64,000 bases of DNA from Rhodonellum psychrophilum GCM71 = DSM 17998 (GCF_000381545.1 NZ_KB906679.1:62001-126000), one strand, 5' to 3'. Counted from the stretch's first letter, positions 52,616 to 61,664 are shown. Notes: a model not told the origin generated them from the sequence alone. Numbers and translations are program-made.

Positions 52616-52886
52616 GACTTGCTTTATTTTCAGTTATTTCAATGTTGACTTTTAATTGATGAAAGACCGGCAAAACAGTGGTTTCCACATAATATAATGG
52701 AGGAGAACAACCTATTTTTAAGCCCTCATCATTTGTATTCAAAATCTCAAGCTGAATGGGTATTTCCAAATCCGCTTTTTCAAGCTGCACAAGAACCTTT
52801 TCTTCTAAATCAAACAGTATTCCATCCAAATCAACCATCTGACTTACAAAACCACCCATTTCGAGCATTGCCTCATCGATTTCCAT
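52599..52886 (-). CDS. Small acidic cluster protein (95 aa)
   Basis: A 95-residue cytosolic protein (MEIDEAMLEMGGFVSQMVDL). It is acidic, with an amphipathic first half and a strand-rich second half (LEIPIQLEILNTNDEGLKIG). It ends 17 bases inside the trypco2 gene. No family recognised. Tight overlaps on both sides support it being real. Confidence 0.75.
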   Translation of the reverse strand: MEIDEAMLEMGGFVSQMVDLDGILFDLEEKVLVQLEKADLEIPIQLEILNTNDEGLKIGCSPPLYYVETTVLPVFHQLKVNIEITENKASHGDSL

Positions 52887-52889
52887 AAT

Positions 52890-53057
52890 TTATTCATGAT
52901 GTGTTGTTTGTCTTTTATCGGGAAAGGATCTTTTTATTTTTTCCGGTAGAAGACTTACCTTTTTGTCAAAAAGAACTTTTCGGCCTTCCAGCTGTATCTC
53001 AGGTTGCTCTTTTCCTTCGATATGAATTGTTTCCGGGAATATGTTTTGCTGTTCCAT
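52890..53057 (-). CDS. Very small cluster protein (55 aa)
   Basis: A short gene not caught by length-based calling. ATG at 53057, stop TAA at 52892-52890. The protein is MEQQNIFPETIHIEGKEQPE, then EIQLEGRKVLFDKKVSLLPE, and a basic tail. It lies 4 bases after the 760-residue protein gene and 3 bases before the 95-residue gene, filling the gap between them exactly. That spacing, in an operon with few gaps, is the main evidence. Function unknown. Confidence 0.65.
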   Translation of the reverse strand: MEQQNIFPETIHIEGKEQPEIQLEGRKVLFDKKVSLLPEKIKRSFPDKRQTTHHE

Positions 53058-53061
53058 AGGG

Positions 53062-55344
53062 TCATTGTGATTTTGTTCCTATAAAGTGTGCGGAAGAAAA
53101 TTTTGGAAAATAAACCTCCTCATCCAATATTTCATTTACCATTCCTGCGGCATCGGTTCCCATGATTTTACTGATAACATAAGATTGAAAACTACCTTCT
53201 GGATATACCCACAAAGAAGATGTTTCTCCTTTTTGTCCTTTAAAATCTACACTTACTCTAGCCGCCAACCCTGATTCGGAGACATAATTTTCACTTCGGA
53301 ATGCCATCAATCTTTCGTCATCCAATGGTTCTTTTTGAAAATGCTTCATCAACTCATTGTAGGCTTCCAGACTTACTTCCATACCGGACATGATTTTTGT
53401 GCTGATTTTGCGTCTGTAATCTGACGACTCATCCCGGGCTGAATCGTGGATAACTTTCCGCCTTACCTCTAATTTCTTTATGTTTTCACTTTCCTCATTG
53501 ATATGGTAATAGTATTTGCATTCCATGTCAATATTCCATCTCTTGTGCGTGGATGGGCCTCCTTCCCAGATCTTATGCCAATAATTTCGGAATCGATTGA
53601 CATCATTTAGCATGAAATGATCCCGCATACGGCCACCGACTCTCTGGAAGAGGTACCCGTTTGAGAGGTAGATATAGTGGTTTTTAAATGTACCCACTGT
53701 TTTATTTCCTCTTTTCCAATTGAAAGTCAATTCTACTTTCAGGTCTTTTTGTAGTGGCAATTTGGAGATTTCATCCGCTTCTAGGAAAATATCTTGGATA
53801 GGGAGACCTAGAGGTATGTTTTTGACGCGGTACTTTTTTTCAAGCAATATTTCCATCGTATTTCCATCCTGAATGATCAATTGAAAAATACCTTTTGGAA
53901 TATTTGCTTCTTGTTTTGATTCCGGGTCTTCATTCATCAATTGAACAGGAAAATGGATTTTCTGCCTAGAGTCATACACTACTTTCGCTTTGCCGGAGAT
54001 GGGAGTAGTATGTGCATGAAGGAATTTTATGGACAAGGAATCATCGAATTTTGCCTTAATCGAAACAGCTGATTTAAAGCTCATTGAATTCACTATTTGA
54101 TCCAAAGCAGGATCATCCACACCTGGGTTTATCCTTTCGAGATGATCCAGTTCCTGCTTGGAGTGTTTAAGACCTGCATCTGCGATGGCATTAAAAAGTT
54201 TCAAAGGCTGTTCTCCTACAGCTTTAATCGTTTCTGGAGACAATAAATTCTGCAGCAATGGCATAAGGGCTGGTAGGGCCGCCAACAAGGCCGGAGCGAC
54301 TTTTGCCTGGCTATATTTGCTATTGGCACCATTGCTACCATTGGGATGTCTCATTGCTGAAACAATTTTATCCAACCCGGTATCATTTACACCCGGGTTA
54401 ATTTTTTCCAAATGATCAAGTTCCATTTTTTGAAACTTCAGGGCACTGTCAGAGACTGCCTGAAAAAGCTTTACTGGACTGTCTCCTATGGCTGTAATGG
54501 TTTCTGGAGAAAGTACTTTTTCCAGCAAAGGCGCAAGCTGCAGCAACAGCGCGGGATTGATGGATAAATCACGGCTGAAGATGGATTTGTTTTCTGCCAA
54601 TCCGTTTCCATTTTCTGTTTTTGGCGTTTGGCTTTGAATAACTTGTAAAATTGCCTGTAAAACTTCAGGAGAAATCTGCTGCATGATCTGTTGCAAGCCT
54701 CCCTGCCCAGGTTTTTCGGTCTGGGGGATTGTTTTCCCGATTTCAGGCAACACTTGTCCGGCAGTTTCCACTATTTTTCCAATGGTAGGCAGGGCATTCA
54801 CCAAGCCAGGAATCAACTTTCCAATTGCCGGTAATGCAGTCCCCAACAAAGAAGGCAAGGCTCCGATAAGAACATTGAAAAACATGGCCTCACCTAATTT
54901 CTCTTCTTTTAACCGAAATGGAGCGTGCTCAACGATAATGTCATGATTCAACATTGGTTTTTGAGTTGATAACGTCATAATCTTAGGTAATTTAAAATCA
55001 TCATTTTCCCCTGAAACCGTACCTGATAAGGTGACAACCTCTGAAATGGCAGGTGATAATTGGCTGGGGTTTTTGAAGCTGAAAAGCTGAATAAACCTTG
55101 AATTCCTATCCATCACATTTTTTGGCACCGCAATCGGGAATTTCGTATTGAACCCATTTCTGTTAGGAACCCGGGATAGAATTGATTCAGATTGGTATTG
55201 AATGTCATCTATGAAGTCCAGCCCATTGAAATTTCTTTTTGATTTCCCAATCTTATATTGATAGTATGCATTGGTACCAATATCCGCTTCGAAAATATAT
55301 TTATCACCTACATTATTGATGTGTTTCAGTATCGCTAAAGCCAT
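53062..55344 (-). CDS. Large cluster protein with amphipathic stretches and a duplicated module
   Basis: A 760-residue protein without signal peptide. Residues 1-150 look like a beta-rich domain (YIFEADIGTNAYYQYKIGKS). Residues 152-206 are hydrophobic or amphipathic with regular prolines and glycines (LIGALPSLLGTALPAIGKLI). Two copies of a module follow, at about 264-331 and 349-421, marked by LSPETITAIGDSPVKLFQAV and LSPETIKAVGEQPLKLFNAI, each ending LDHLE(K/R)INPGV. The second copy is preceded by YSQAKVAPALLAALPALMPL. The C-terminal 330 residues are strand-rich. The amphipathic parts could insert in or bind membranes; this is inference. No family is recognised. It is the largest protein of the cluster after the protease fusion. 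Confidence 0.78.
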   Translation of the reverse strand: MALAILKHINNVGDKYIFEADIGTNAYYQYKIGKSKRNFNGLDFIDDIQYQSESILSRVPNRNGFNTKFPIAVPKNVMDRNSRFIQLFSFKNPSQLSPAISEVVTLSGTVSGENDDFKLPKIMTLSTQKPMLNHDIIVEHAPFRLKEEKLGEAMFFNVLIGALPSLLGTALPAIGKLIPGLVNALPTIGKIVETAGQVLPEIGKTIPQTEKPGQGGLQQIMQQISPEVLQAILQVIQSQTPKTENGNGLAENKSIFSRDLSINPALLLQLAPLLEKVLSPETITAIGDSPVKLFQAVSDSALKFQKMELDHLEKINPGVNDTGLDKIVSAMRHPNGSNGANSKYSQAKVAPALLAALPALMPLLQNLLSPETIKAVGEQPLKLFNAIADAGLKHSKQELDHLERINPGVDDPALDQIVNSMSFKSAVSIKAKFDDSLSIKFLHAHTTPISGKAKVVYDSRQKIHFPVQLMNEDPESKQEANIPKGIFQLIIQDGNTMEILLEKKYRVKNIPLGLPIQDIFLEADEISKLPLQKDLKVELTFNWKRGNKTVGTFKNHYIYLSNGYLFQRVGGRMRDHFMLNDVNRFRNYWHKIWEGGPSTHKRWNIDMECKYYYHINEESENIKKLEVRRKVIHDSARDESSDYRRKISTKIMSGMEVSLEAYNELMKHFQKEPLDDERLMAFRSENYVSESGLAARVSVDFKGQKGETSSLWVYPEGSFQSYVISKIMGTDAAGMVNEILDEEVYFPKFSSAHFIGTKSQ

Positions 55345-55368
55345 GGGTTCTACCTTTCAGAAATTCCA

Positions 55369-56397
55369 TCACCTCTGTTGGGTTGCTGCATTTTTCTCTT
55401 CCTGTGAAACAGGACCATACATTTGGGCAAAATTATCCAGTTTGAAATAATCTGTTTTGAACTGAATTTTAACAAATCCTCTCAATTTTGCCTTTAATTC
55501 ATCTTCTGATTTACTTTTTGTTGTGGAGACACTGAATTGGGTTTGTCTTGTACTGCTAGTACTCCCGAATCTTGGCCCCCCAAAAATAGAACCCAATAAG
55601 CCCCCACTGAAGCCTCCCGATGTTCCGGAGGAGGAGCTGGTTTTTACCGCGGCTTTATCAGCTTTGTCTAAATCACGTGTTCCCTTGAATTCAAAATTGA
55701 CTTCAGCTTCCACCTCTCCCTTTTCTACCACCAATCGAGTCACTCCCATCAAAATCATTTCCCGCAAGGCTGCACGGTGTTCTTGGGCCATTTTGATTTT
55801 GGCATCCATGATTTTGGCTTTTACCTCATTGTCTCCAATGTCCACTTTTTCTCCTTTGGCATTGGTCAATTCCATCTTTTCTCCACCTTCTTTATCATCC
55901 TCCATTACAATTCCAAACTCATCACTGTTGTTTTCTGCGAGGTAAGCAAAAGTGGTCGTATTGTCCACTTGCTGTATAAAGGTGGACAATCCTGTTGTAG
56001 CCTGCTTCATCAACCGGATATAGTCATCCGTTTGGGCTTTCATCACAGAAATGTTCGCGTCAAAAACAGCTTTGAGCAGGTCTCTTACAAATTTTGGGAA
56101 ATCAACAGAATCAATTAAATCCTCAAAAGCGTCTACTCCTCCCTCAAAACCTCTTTCATGGCGTTTGTCATTCAATAAATCACTCGATTTTTTTACGGTA
56201 TTTTTATTCATTTGAGAGGCAAGCTCATTGTTTCCATTGCCCATCATTATTGCCATCTGTTCATTCATGACATCCTGGTAAATTTTCTTTTGGTCCACAT
56301 AAGGCATGTGAGGGAAAGTGGAAGAACTTGCCAAAATGTTCCTTGTCCGCTCTTTGGCGGCTTCTTTCATATCAGTAAAATTGGTTGATCGCATCAT
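55369..56397 (-). CDS. Helical cluster protein with glycine/serine-rich linker (342 aa)
   Basis: A 342-residue cytosolic protein, ATG at 56397. The first 150 residues are helical and charged, and contain FPKFVRDLLKAVFDANISVM, with a conserved-looking aspartate/asparagine core. A low-complexity segment near 258-285 is rich in S, G and T (SSSSGTSGGFSGGLLGSIFG). The C-terminal part has alternating strands. No enzymatic motif or known family is seen. Gap of 24 bases to the following gene and 42 to the preceding gene put it in the same operon. Confidence 0.75.
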   Translation of the reverse strand: MMRSTNFTDMKEAAKERTRNILASSSTFPHMPYVDQKKIYQDVMNEQMAIMMGNGNNELASQMNKNTVKKSSDLLNDKRHERGFEGGVDAFEDLIDSVDFPKFVRDLLKAVFDANISVMKAQTDDYIRLMKQATTGLSTFIQQVDNTTTFAYLAENNSDEFGIVMEDDKEGGEKMELTNAKGEKVDIGDNEVKAKIMDAKIKMAQEHRAALREMILMGVTRLVVEKGEVEAEVNFEFKGTRDLDKADKAAVKTSSSSGTSGGFSGGLLGSIFGGPRFGSTSSTRQTQFSVSTTKSKSEDELKAKLRGFVKIQFKTDYFKLDNFAQMYGPVSQEEKNAATQQR

Positions 56398-56439
56398 TTT
56401 TTATGTTTTTAACTTTAAGAAAGTTAGTTTTCAAACCAT

Positions 56440-57435
56440 TTAGAAATCCCAATCATCTTCCCCAAATTCATCCATTTCAGCTTTTTTAGGCTTCAATTTC
56501 TCCTTCTTATTTTCAGTCGTGCTTGGAGAATCCCCTAATTGGCTTTGGGAGATGATGAAGGATTCAATATTTTTCAAAAATTCCTGAAAAGCACTTTCAG
56601 ACATCAAGCCTTCATCAAAGCTGGCAATAGTGGCAAAGATTTTATGACCACTTACCGCAGCGGTCCTCATCGCAGAGACATTTGGCTTGTATTGGAATTC
56701 TTCCTGACAGATCCTTTCAATTACATTCCACATGGATCTTCTATATCCCCAACCCAATTGGGCCTTTACATTATCATCATCAATGATGGCAACTGCTTTT
56801 TCGAATTGGGTATACATTTCCGGTAGGATTGCCTTTACCATTCCACTGGAATAGGTCGTCAGATTATATTGAAGTTCCTTGATCGCCTGAAAAATCCCAG
56901 CTTTGGATATGATATTAAAGTTGTTGTCCTTGGACTCATATTTGTCAATATATTTGACCGATTCTGTCATCAAAGAATCCCATAAAGGTGAAAAATCTCT
57001 ATTTATGGCCATCTCATCCAGAACCTCTCCGTCTCCACTATCGAGTACAATCTTATAGAACATGGACCTTTCTTCAGCCGAAGCATAAGCGTCACGCATT
57101 TTATAATAACTGTACAATTTATTGGCGGTATTCCCTTGGGGGATGTCCAACATACCGGAAGTCCAACGCATTAAAACCGCATCAGCCACCCTCATAATAC
57201 CCAGATCATCGGCAAGGGTCTTGATGTAATACAGGGTCCCAGCCGCTAAGATGTTTTCAACATCAACCCCTTGTTCATCTGCCGTCTCAAAATAATCAAC
57301 CACATAGTTAAAAGAATAGGGGCTTCCATTCTGAAAAACATTGGTTACCGGATCATCTGTCTTTATTGACTTTTTAAGGGCATCTGTGTATGCCAAAGCC
57401 AGAAATTCATCATACTGTTCGAGAACATCTTTCAT
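56440..57435 (-). CDS. Helical cluster protein with acidic-aromatic C-terminal tail (331 aa)
   Basis: A 331-residue, mostly helical cytosolic protein (MKDVLEQYDEFLALAYTDAL; VDYFETADEQGVDVENILAA). No family recognised. After a lysine-rich linker (KKEKLKPKKAEM) it ends DEFGEDDWDF, a short acidic tail with terminal aromatics that resembles the protein-docking tips of single-strand-binding proteins. Such a tail often recruits a partner. It lies 42 bases upstream of the 342-residue gene. Confidence 0.75.
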   Translation of the reverse strand: MKDVLEQYDEFLALAYTDALKKSIKTDDPVTNVFQNGSPYSFNYVVDYFETADEQGVDVENILAAGTLYYIKTLADDLGIMRVADAVLMRWTSGMLDIPQGNTANKLYSYYKMRDAYASAEERSMFYKIVLDSGDGEVLDEMAINRDFSPLWDSLMTESVKYIDKYESKDNNFNIISKAGIFQAIKELQYNLTTYSSGMVKAILPEMYTQFEKAVAIIDDDNVKAQLGWGYRRSMWNVIERICQEEFQYKPNVSAMRTAAVSGHKIFATIASFDEGLMSESAFQEFLKNIESFIISQSQLGDSPSTTENKKEKLKPKKAEMDEFGEDDWDF

Positions 57436-57617
57436 GGGTTTATTTAATTAATGATTAGCAATAGCAATGATTTGAATGACACTGGTTCTAATATTTTAAG
57501 TGTTTTGATAAATACAGGGCTTGACTGTTGTGGCCCAATTCCCTGGCAATAAGGTATCTGATTTTCAATTTGTGCGCTTTTCGCTTTCCAGATAACCTCC
57601 CTCAGTTTTATTTACCT

Positions 57618-58568
57618 TTATCCACCAAATGATTCAGTAGAATCCTCCTGAAAATCGCTTGCTTCCCGGTCATCTTCTTGATAGTCATCAGAATCATTGG
57701 AGCCACCCTGAACTCCCTGACCTTTTTGCTTGATTTTTTCAATGTCCTGATCCGTTATTTTAAGACCAATTTCCGCAAGGTATTTGACCATATGCTGCCG
57801 AATCTGTGGCGTTCCCCTCAACGGGTCAATACCTCCTGATTCAAAAAACTCATCAACCAAGGAATGAAGATTTCCATAATTCAGGTATTTTGTGATGATT
57901 TTTTGAATGGCATTAATGGGCACCCCATTCAAGTAGGAAATATTGGATTTCGCTACTTCCTCGAATATTTTTTTGCTTTGCTGCTCTTGAAGATTCAGGT
58001 GTTTTCCTTTGATGACCTCCCGTGCAAGCAACCTGTTAAAATAAGGCTTAATCTCTCTTTCACAGGTAATGATCACCCTTTCACTGATTCCCGCTGCATC
58101 CTTGACTTTTTCTTTATAGATGACATAGCTCAAGGCATACACATACAGATATTCGTGACTGAGTAAAAAGCGGAAGGAATGATCTGTACTGCTTCTGTTA
58201 ATTCTGCTGCTGACATCCCCAATCACCGCATTGAAGCCATCCCGAGTTAGTTTTGCTTTGGTATTCAGATTTGCATCTTCGGAGGCTAAAATTTCACTCA
58301 ATTTCCATCCCTTAATTTTTGAATTGTAGCTAAAACTTTTTTTGGACAGCACATCATTTACCTTAGTAGTCAGTTTGATGATTGCCGGATCAATTTTCAC
58401 ATTCGGGGCATGGATCTTAAAATCAGAGGGAGCGCGAAATTTCCCCAAGTTCAACAGGGGAAAATCAGGGATGGTCGGCTGTTCTAATACTGCTGCCCGA
58501 GACCCGTTTCCCAATCCCAGTATGGATCCTTCAAAGGGGAATTTTGGTTTGTTTTCTTCATTACTCAT
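57618..58568 (-). CDS. Cluster protein of unknown family with acidic tail (316 aa)
   Basis: A 316-residue cytosolic protein. An extended N-terminus (FPFEGSILGLGNGSRAAVLE) is followed by helices (FLLSHEYLYVYALSYVIYKE, YFNRLLAREVIKGKHLNLQE). A C-terminal linker rich in D, E and S ends ESFGG. No motif of a known enzyme is seen. It is second in the cluster after the subtilase gene (20-base gap) and is followed by a gap of 182 bases, the largest within the cluster, so an internal promoter there is possible. Confidence 0.75.
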   Translation of the reverse strand: MSNEENKPKFPFEGSILGLGNGSRAAVLEQPTIPDFPLLNLGKFRAPSDFKIHAPNVKIDPAIIKLTTKVNDVLSKKSFSYNSKIKGWKLSEILASEDANLNTKAKLTRDGFNAVIGDVSSRINRSSTDHSFRFLLSHEYLYVYALSYVIYKEKVKDAAGISERVIITCEREIKPYFNRLLAREVIKGKHLNLQEQQSKKIFEEVAKSNISYLNGVPINAIQKIITKYLNYGNLHSLVDEFFESGGIDPLRGTPQIRQHMVKYLAEIGLKITDQDIEKIKQKGQGVQGGSNDSDDYQEDDREASDFQEDSTESFGG

Positions 58569-58588
58569 GATATTTCCGATTAGGTTTT

Positions 58589-59875
58589 TTAAATACTGAG
58601 TTTAAATTGTAGGAGTTTTATGGCATCCAAAAGATTTATTCGCCCATATCCGCTCTTGATATCCTTTATTCTATGGTCGAGTCGGTCAGCAGTATGCTTC
58701 AAGATATATTTCACCTGATTGTCCTTGAGTTGTACCCCCAAATTAAATGCGTAGGACTTTAACAAAGCTATTGCTCCAGCTACAAAAGGGGATGCCTGGG
58801 AGGTGCCCGATGATAAGGAATATTTGTTGCCTGGGAAGGAACTGATGATATTGGCCCCTGGAGCCACAAAAGAAACATGGTGCCCGTATGTCGAAAAACC
58901 GGCCACTTGGTCCTTTTCATCAACTGCTCCAACAGCAATGACTCCTGGAAGGGCTCCCGGATAATAAAGGTCCTTGTTTCCATCGTTTCCTGATGCGGCA
59001 ACTATCGTCACTCCTTTACTCAATGCATATTTTATCACCTCTTCATGTGGCAATCCACCACCTTCATTTTTTATGCCCAAACTCATGTTGATGACATCAA
59101 CTCCTTGATCAACAGCCCATTTGATGCCATTGTTGATGTTTCCTTTAAGCCCAGCTCCAACCAGTGCATTGCCTTTTTTTAGTGATCCCAATACTCTTAC
59201 AGGTAGGATCTTGCATCGGGGAACTACGCCCTTGTTCATTTTTATTCCCTTGGCACACAGAATCCCACATACATGGGTGCCATGGCCCACCTCATCAAAA
59301 GGCTCATCGTCTAGATGGAGGTAATCACCGATAAACTTATCCGCTCCGTCTAAAATATCCACGAAGTCCATACCCGGGAGCAAGACCTCGGATAATTCTG
59401 AGTGATTGTGATCAACACCGGTATCTAAAACCGCGATGGTTATGTCCGGATGCCCGGAGCTGAAGGCATGGGCTTCATTAAGAAATATCGTTTCTGAAGG
59501 ATTTCGCCTAAAACCCATCGGCTCGGAAATTTGAGGTATATCTGTTACTCCAATTCCAATAGCTTCTACTTTTTTTACCGAAGGAATAAGTTTTATTTCT
59601 TCCACCAAACCCTTTGGTATTTCCCTGTCCTGCTGAAAAATAATCCTGTAAACACAATGTAGACCACTCTTAATTTCATCTGGCGACCAACTGCTTCCAA
59701 CAGACTTGTATTCGGAAGCATACCACACAGGTAAGTTGTATTTTTCAAAAAGAGCCGAAAATACCGGTAAAAAATATTCTGAAGCAGGTATTTTCTTGGA
59801 TATAATATCTCCCCAATAGGGCAGGTCGACTGCTGCTTTACCTTGCGCCATCCAAACAATGATGTGATTTTTCAT
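58589..59875 (-). CDS. Intracellular-type subtilisin-like serine protease (S8)
   Basis: A 428-residue protease, first gene of the cluster. No signal peptide is present. Residues 1-110 form an N-terminal domain that could act as inhibitor or propeptide. The catalytic triad is complete: D151 in IAVLDTGVDHNH, H198 in VGHGTHVCGI, and S359 in LSSGTSQASPFVAGA, with oxyanion N297 in AASGNDG. Lack of a secretion signal suggests that it works inside the cell or is exported by a non-classical route. Its position ahead of proteins that may be activated by cleavage suggests a protease-trigger role (inference). Confidence 0.93.
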   Translation of the reverse strand: MKNHIIVWMAQGKAAVDLPYWGDIISKKIPASEYFLPVFSALFEKYNLPVWYASEYKSVGSSWSPDEIKSGLHCVYRIIFQQDREIPKGLVEEIKLIPSVKKVEAIGIGVTDIPQISEPMGFRRNPSETIFLNEAHAFSSGHPDITIAVLDTGVDHNHSELSEVLLPGMDFVDILDGADKFIGDYLHLDDEPFDEVGHGTHVCGILCAKGIKMNKGVVPRCKILPVRVLGSLKKGNALVGAGLKGNINNGIKWAVDQGVDVINMSLGIKNEGGGLPHEEVIKYALSKGVTIVAASGNDGNKDLYYPGALPGVIAVGAVDEKDQVAGFSTYGHHVSFVAPGANIISSFPGNKYSLSSGTSQASPFVAGAIALLKSYAFNLGVQLKDNQVKYILKHTADRLDHRIKDIKSGYGRINLLDAIKLLQFKLSI

Positions 59876-60224
59876 GACGATTCCACAAAATGTAACTCAT
59901 TATTAATTACGGAATTATTTCGGATTAAAAAAAGAATTTTAAATAGGCTTGGTAAAGAAGGAGAATTGATCACCACCTTTCGTATAGGTCTGAAAAACAA
60001 TAGTTTAATATTATTTTTTCTATCAAAAAATGACATTTACAGAAGTTTTTAATCTTAAAAAAACACAGACCAAGAGCATATTGTCAATTGCTGATTACCC
60101 ATGCAATAATTTTGGAATAGAGGAATGCATCCTATTTGGCAAGAACAATGTGCCATTGAAAAACCCTTTGGACCATAACCAAAAGAGTTTTTCATTATTT
60201 GAAAAGGCGCAAAAAATTATCCTT
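59876..60224. other. Gap upstream of the protease cluster
   Basis: About 350 bases between the cluster start and the helical-repeat gene. It must contain the cluster promoter. Two plus-strand frames (59843-60052 and 60030-60242) are open, but overlap flanking genes and show no family. I do not call them. Confidence 0.45.
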
Positions 60225-61664
60225 TTAGGGTCGAGAAATTAAGTTTAATGGCAGAAGATAGCCAATGGTTTTATTGATATCAAAGATTTCGATACCCAAA
60301 GGATGCCATGGAAAATTGGTCTCAATAAATTCAACCCGTTTGGAAATTTCCAATGCATCAGATTTTCCAATAGGGGGAATGAAGGAGTCCTTCAACATAT
60401 TCAACAAATGATGCATCCTCCTGTATTGAGTGCTTAGCATCTTGTTTTTTTTTGAGATTGTTTCAAGCTTAAATTGAAACCAATCAAGGTCTTTTAGTTC
60501 CAAAATACTGATAAGCTCTAAAAATCTCATCAAAATCAACCAGTTTTGATGTTTTAGAATTGTAAAGGACTTGGCATTGATCGCCTTAATGACTTCTTTG
60601 AAGTCTTTTTTTTGAAAACTTGAAAATATCGAATAGGCCTGCCATTTAAAATGGCAATTTTCATGTTCTAACATGATCTCAATTTTTGACGCTTCCTGGA
60701 GTATTGAAAATTGGGTTGATAGATTCGAAGATCGAAATGCAAGAAGAAATTTCAATTCACAAATGATAATCTTCCAATATTCATGGTTGCCTAAGACGGC
60801 TTCTGCCTTTTGTATCCATGTTGATCCTTCAAAATTATTGCCTAAGCATAAACAGCATTTGATTAATTCTATATAAATCAAACCCCTTACCTGTGTTTTA
60901 TCGCGATACACCTGATGATTTTCTATTCCATTTGAAAAAATCATCAAAGCTAGGTAAGCTCCTTTATAGTCTCTTTTTTGAAACAATTTATTGATGGTGA
61001 AAAACTCCTCCAAAAGCCATCTGTTTTCACCATCGGCATAATAATTCTGGTCTTTCAGTAATTTTTCTCTAAAATCTTCATCACTGACATGAAATTTTTC
61101 TATAGACTCTTTCTGATATCTATTCAAGTAGCAATAAAAATCAATTTCTTCATGGAGGAGTTTGATTTGACTCCTTACTGAATTTCTATATGCAGATACT
61201 TTTTCAGAAAATGGAAAATATCTTGCATAAAGTGCTATTGCCTCAATATAAATATGGGGAAGTTGATGTTTTATAGCTTTGTCAATAATTTCTAAAATTA
61301 AAGAATGGGCCTCTTTCAAAAGCTTTTTATCGATAAAAATGGTGAAACAACACAGGTTTTTATGACAGTCCATCTCTACTTTTAGTTTGTCATCACCATG
61401 GTTTTCCTTGTTTTGTAAAAAAAAGAACATAATCAAATCATCCCATAATCGCTTCCTCAATTGATAATAGGCTTGTTTTGAATAGTTTTCATCTAAAAAT
61501 GTTGTTGCATTTTCTTTTTTAGTTTCATGGTTAAAATTCAACCATTCATCAAATAGCATAAGTTTCTTTCCTTCACCACCCTTCTTTCCTGAGAGCAAAA
61601 AGCTCCTAAAAGCCTTGATGTCAGAGGCACTTAAATTATCCAAAATGACCTTAAAAGTTTTCAA
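60225..61664 (-). CDS. Helical-repeat (TPR-like) cytosolic protein, possible regulator of the cluster
   Basis: A 479-residue protein made almost wholly of amphipathic helices, with aromatic and leucine periodicity typical of alpha-solenoids (YKGAYLALMIFSNGIENHQV, GLIYIELIKCCLCLGNNFEG). It has several cysteines and no signal peptide or enzymatic motif. It begins MKTFKVILDNLSASDIKAFR. It lies directly upstream of the protease cluster on the same strand, 349 bases apart, so it could be a sensor or regulator, but it may also be independent. I recognise no named family. Confidence 0.75.
   Translation of the reverse strand: MKTFKVILDNLSASDIKAFRSFLLSGKKGGEGKKLMLFDEWLNFNHETKKENATTFLDENYSKQAYYQLRKRLWDDLIMFFFLQNKENHGDDKLKVEMDCHKNLCCFTIFIDKKLLKEAHSLILEIIDKAIKHQLPHIYIEAIALYARYFPFSEKVSAYRNSVRSQIKLLHEEIDFYCYLNRYQKESIEKFHVSDEDFREKLLKDQNYYADGENRWLLEEFFTINKLFQKRDYKGAYLALMIFSNGIENHQVYRDKTQVRGLIYIELIKCCLCLGNNFEGSTWIQKAEAVLGNHEYWKIIICELKFLLAFRSSNLSTQFSILQEASKIEIMLEHENCHFKWQAYSIFSSFQKKDFKEVIKAINAKSFTILKHQNWLILMRFLELISILELKDLDWFQFKLETISKKNKMLSTQYRRMHHLLNMLKDSFIPPIGKSDALEISKRVEFIETNFPWHPLGIEIFDINKTIGYLLPLNLISRP

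Noticed and set aside
47030-59875. The cluster as an extracellular contractile injection system or phage tail
   Set aside because: I looked for sheath, tube, spike, baseplate, tape measure and AAA ATPase proteins and saw none of their patterns. The proteins are enzymes and unknowns with no repeat-rich fibre or LysM adaptor.
59843-60242. Two plus-strand frames upstream of the protease cluster
   Set aside because: They overlap the ends of flanking genes and show no family; the region is more likely promoter DNA.
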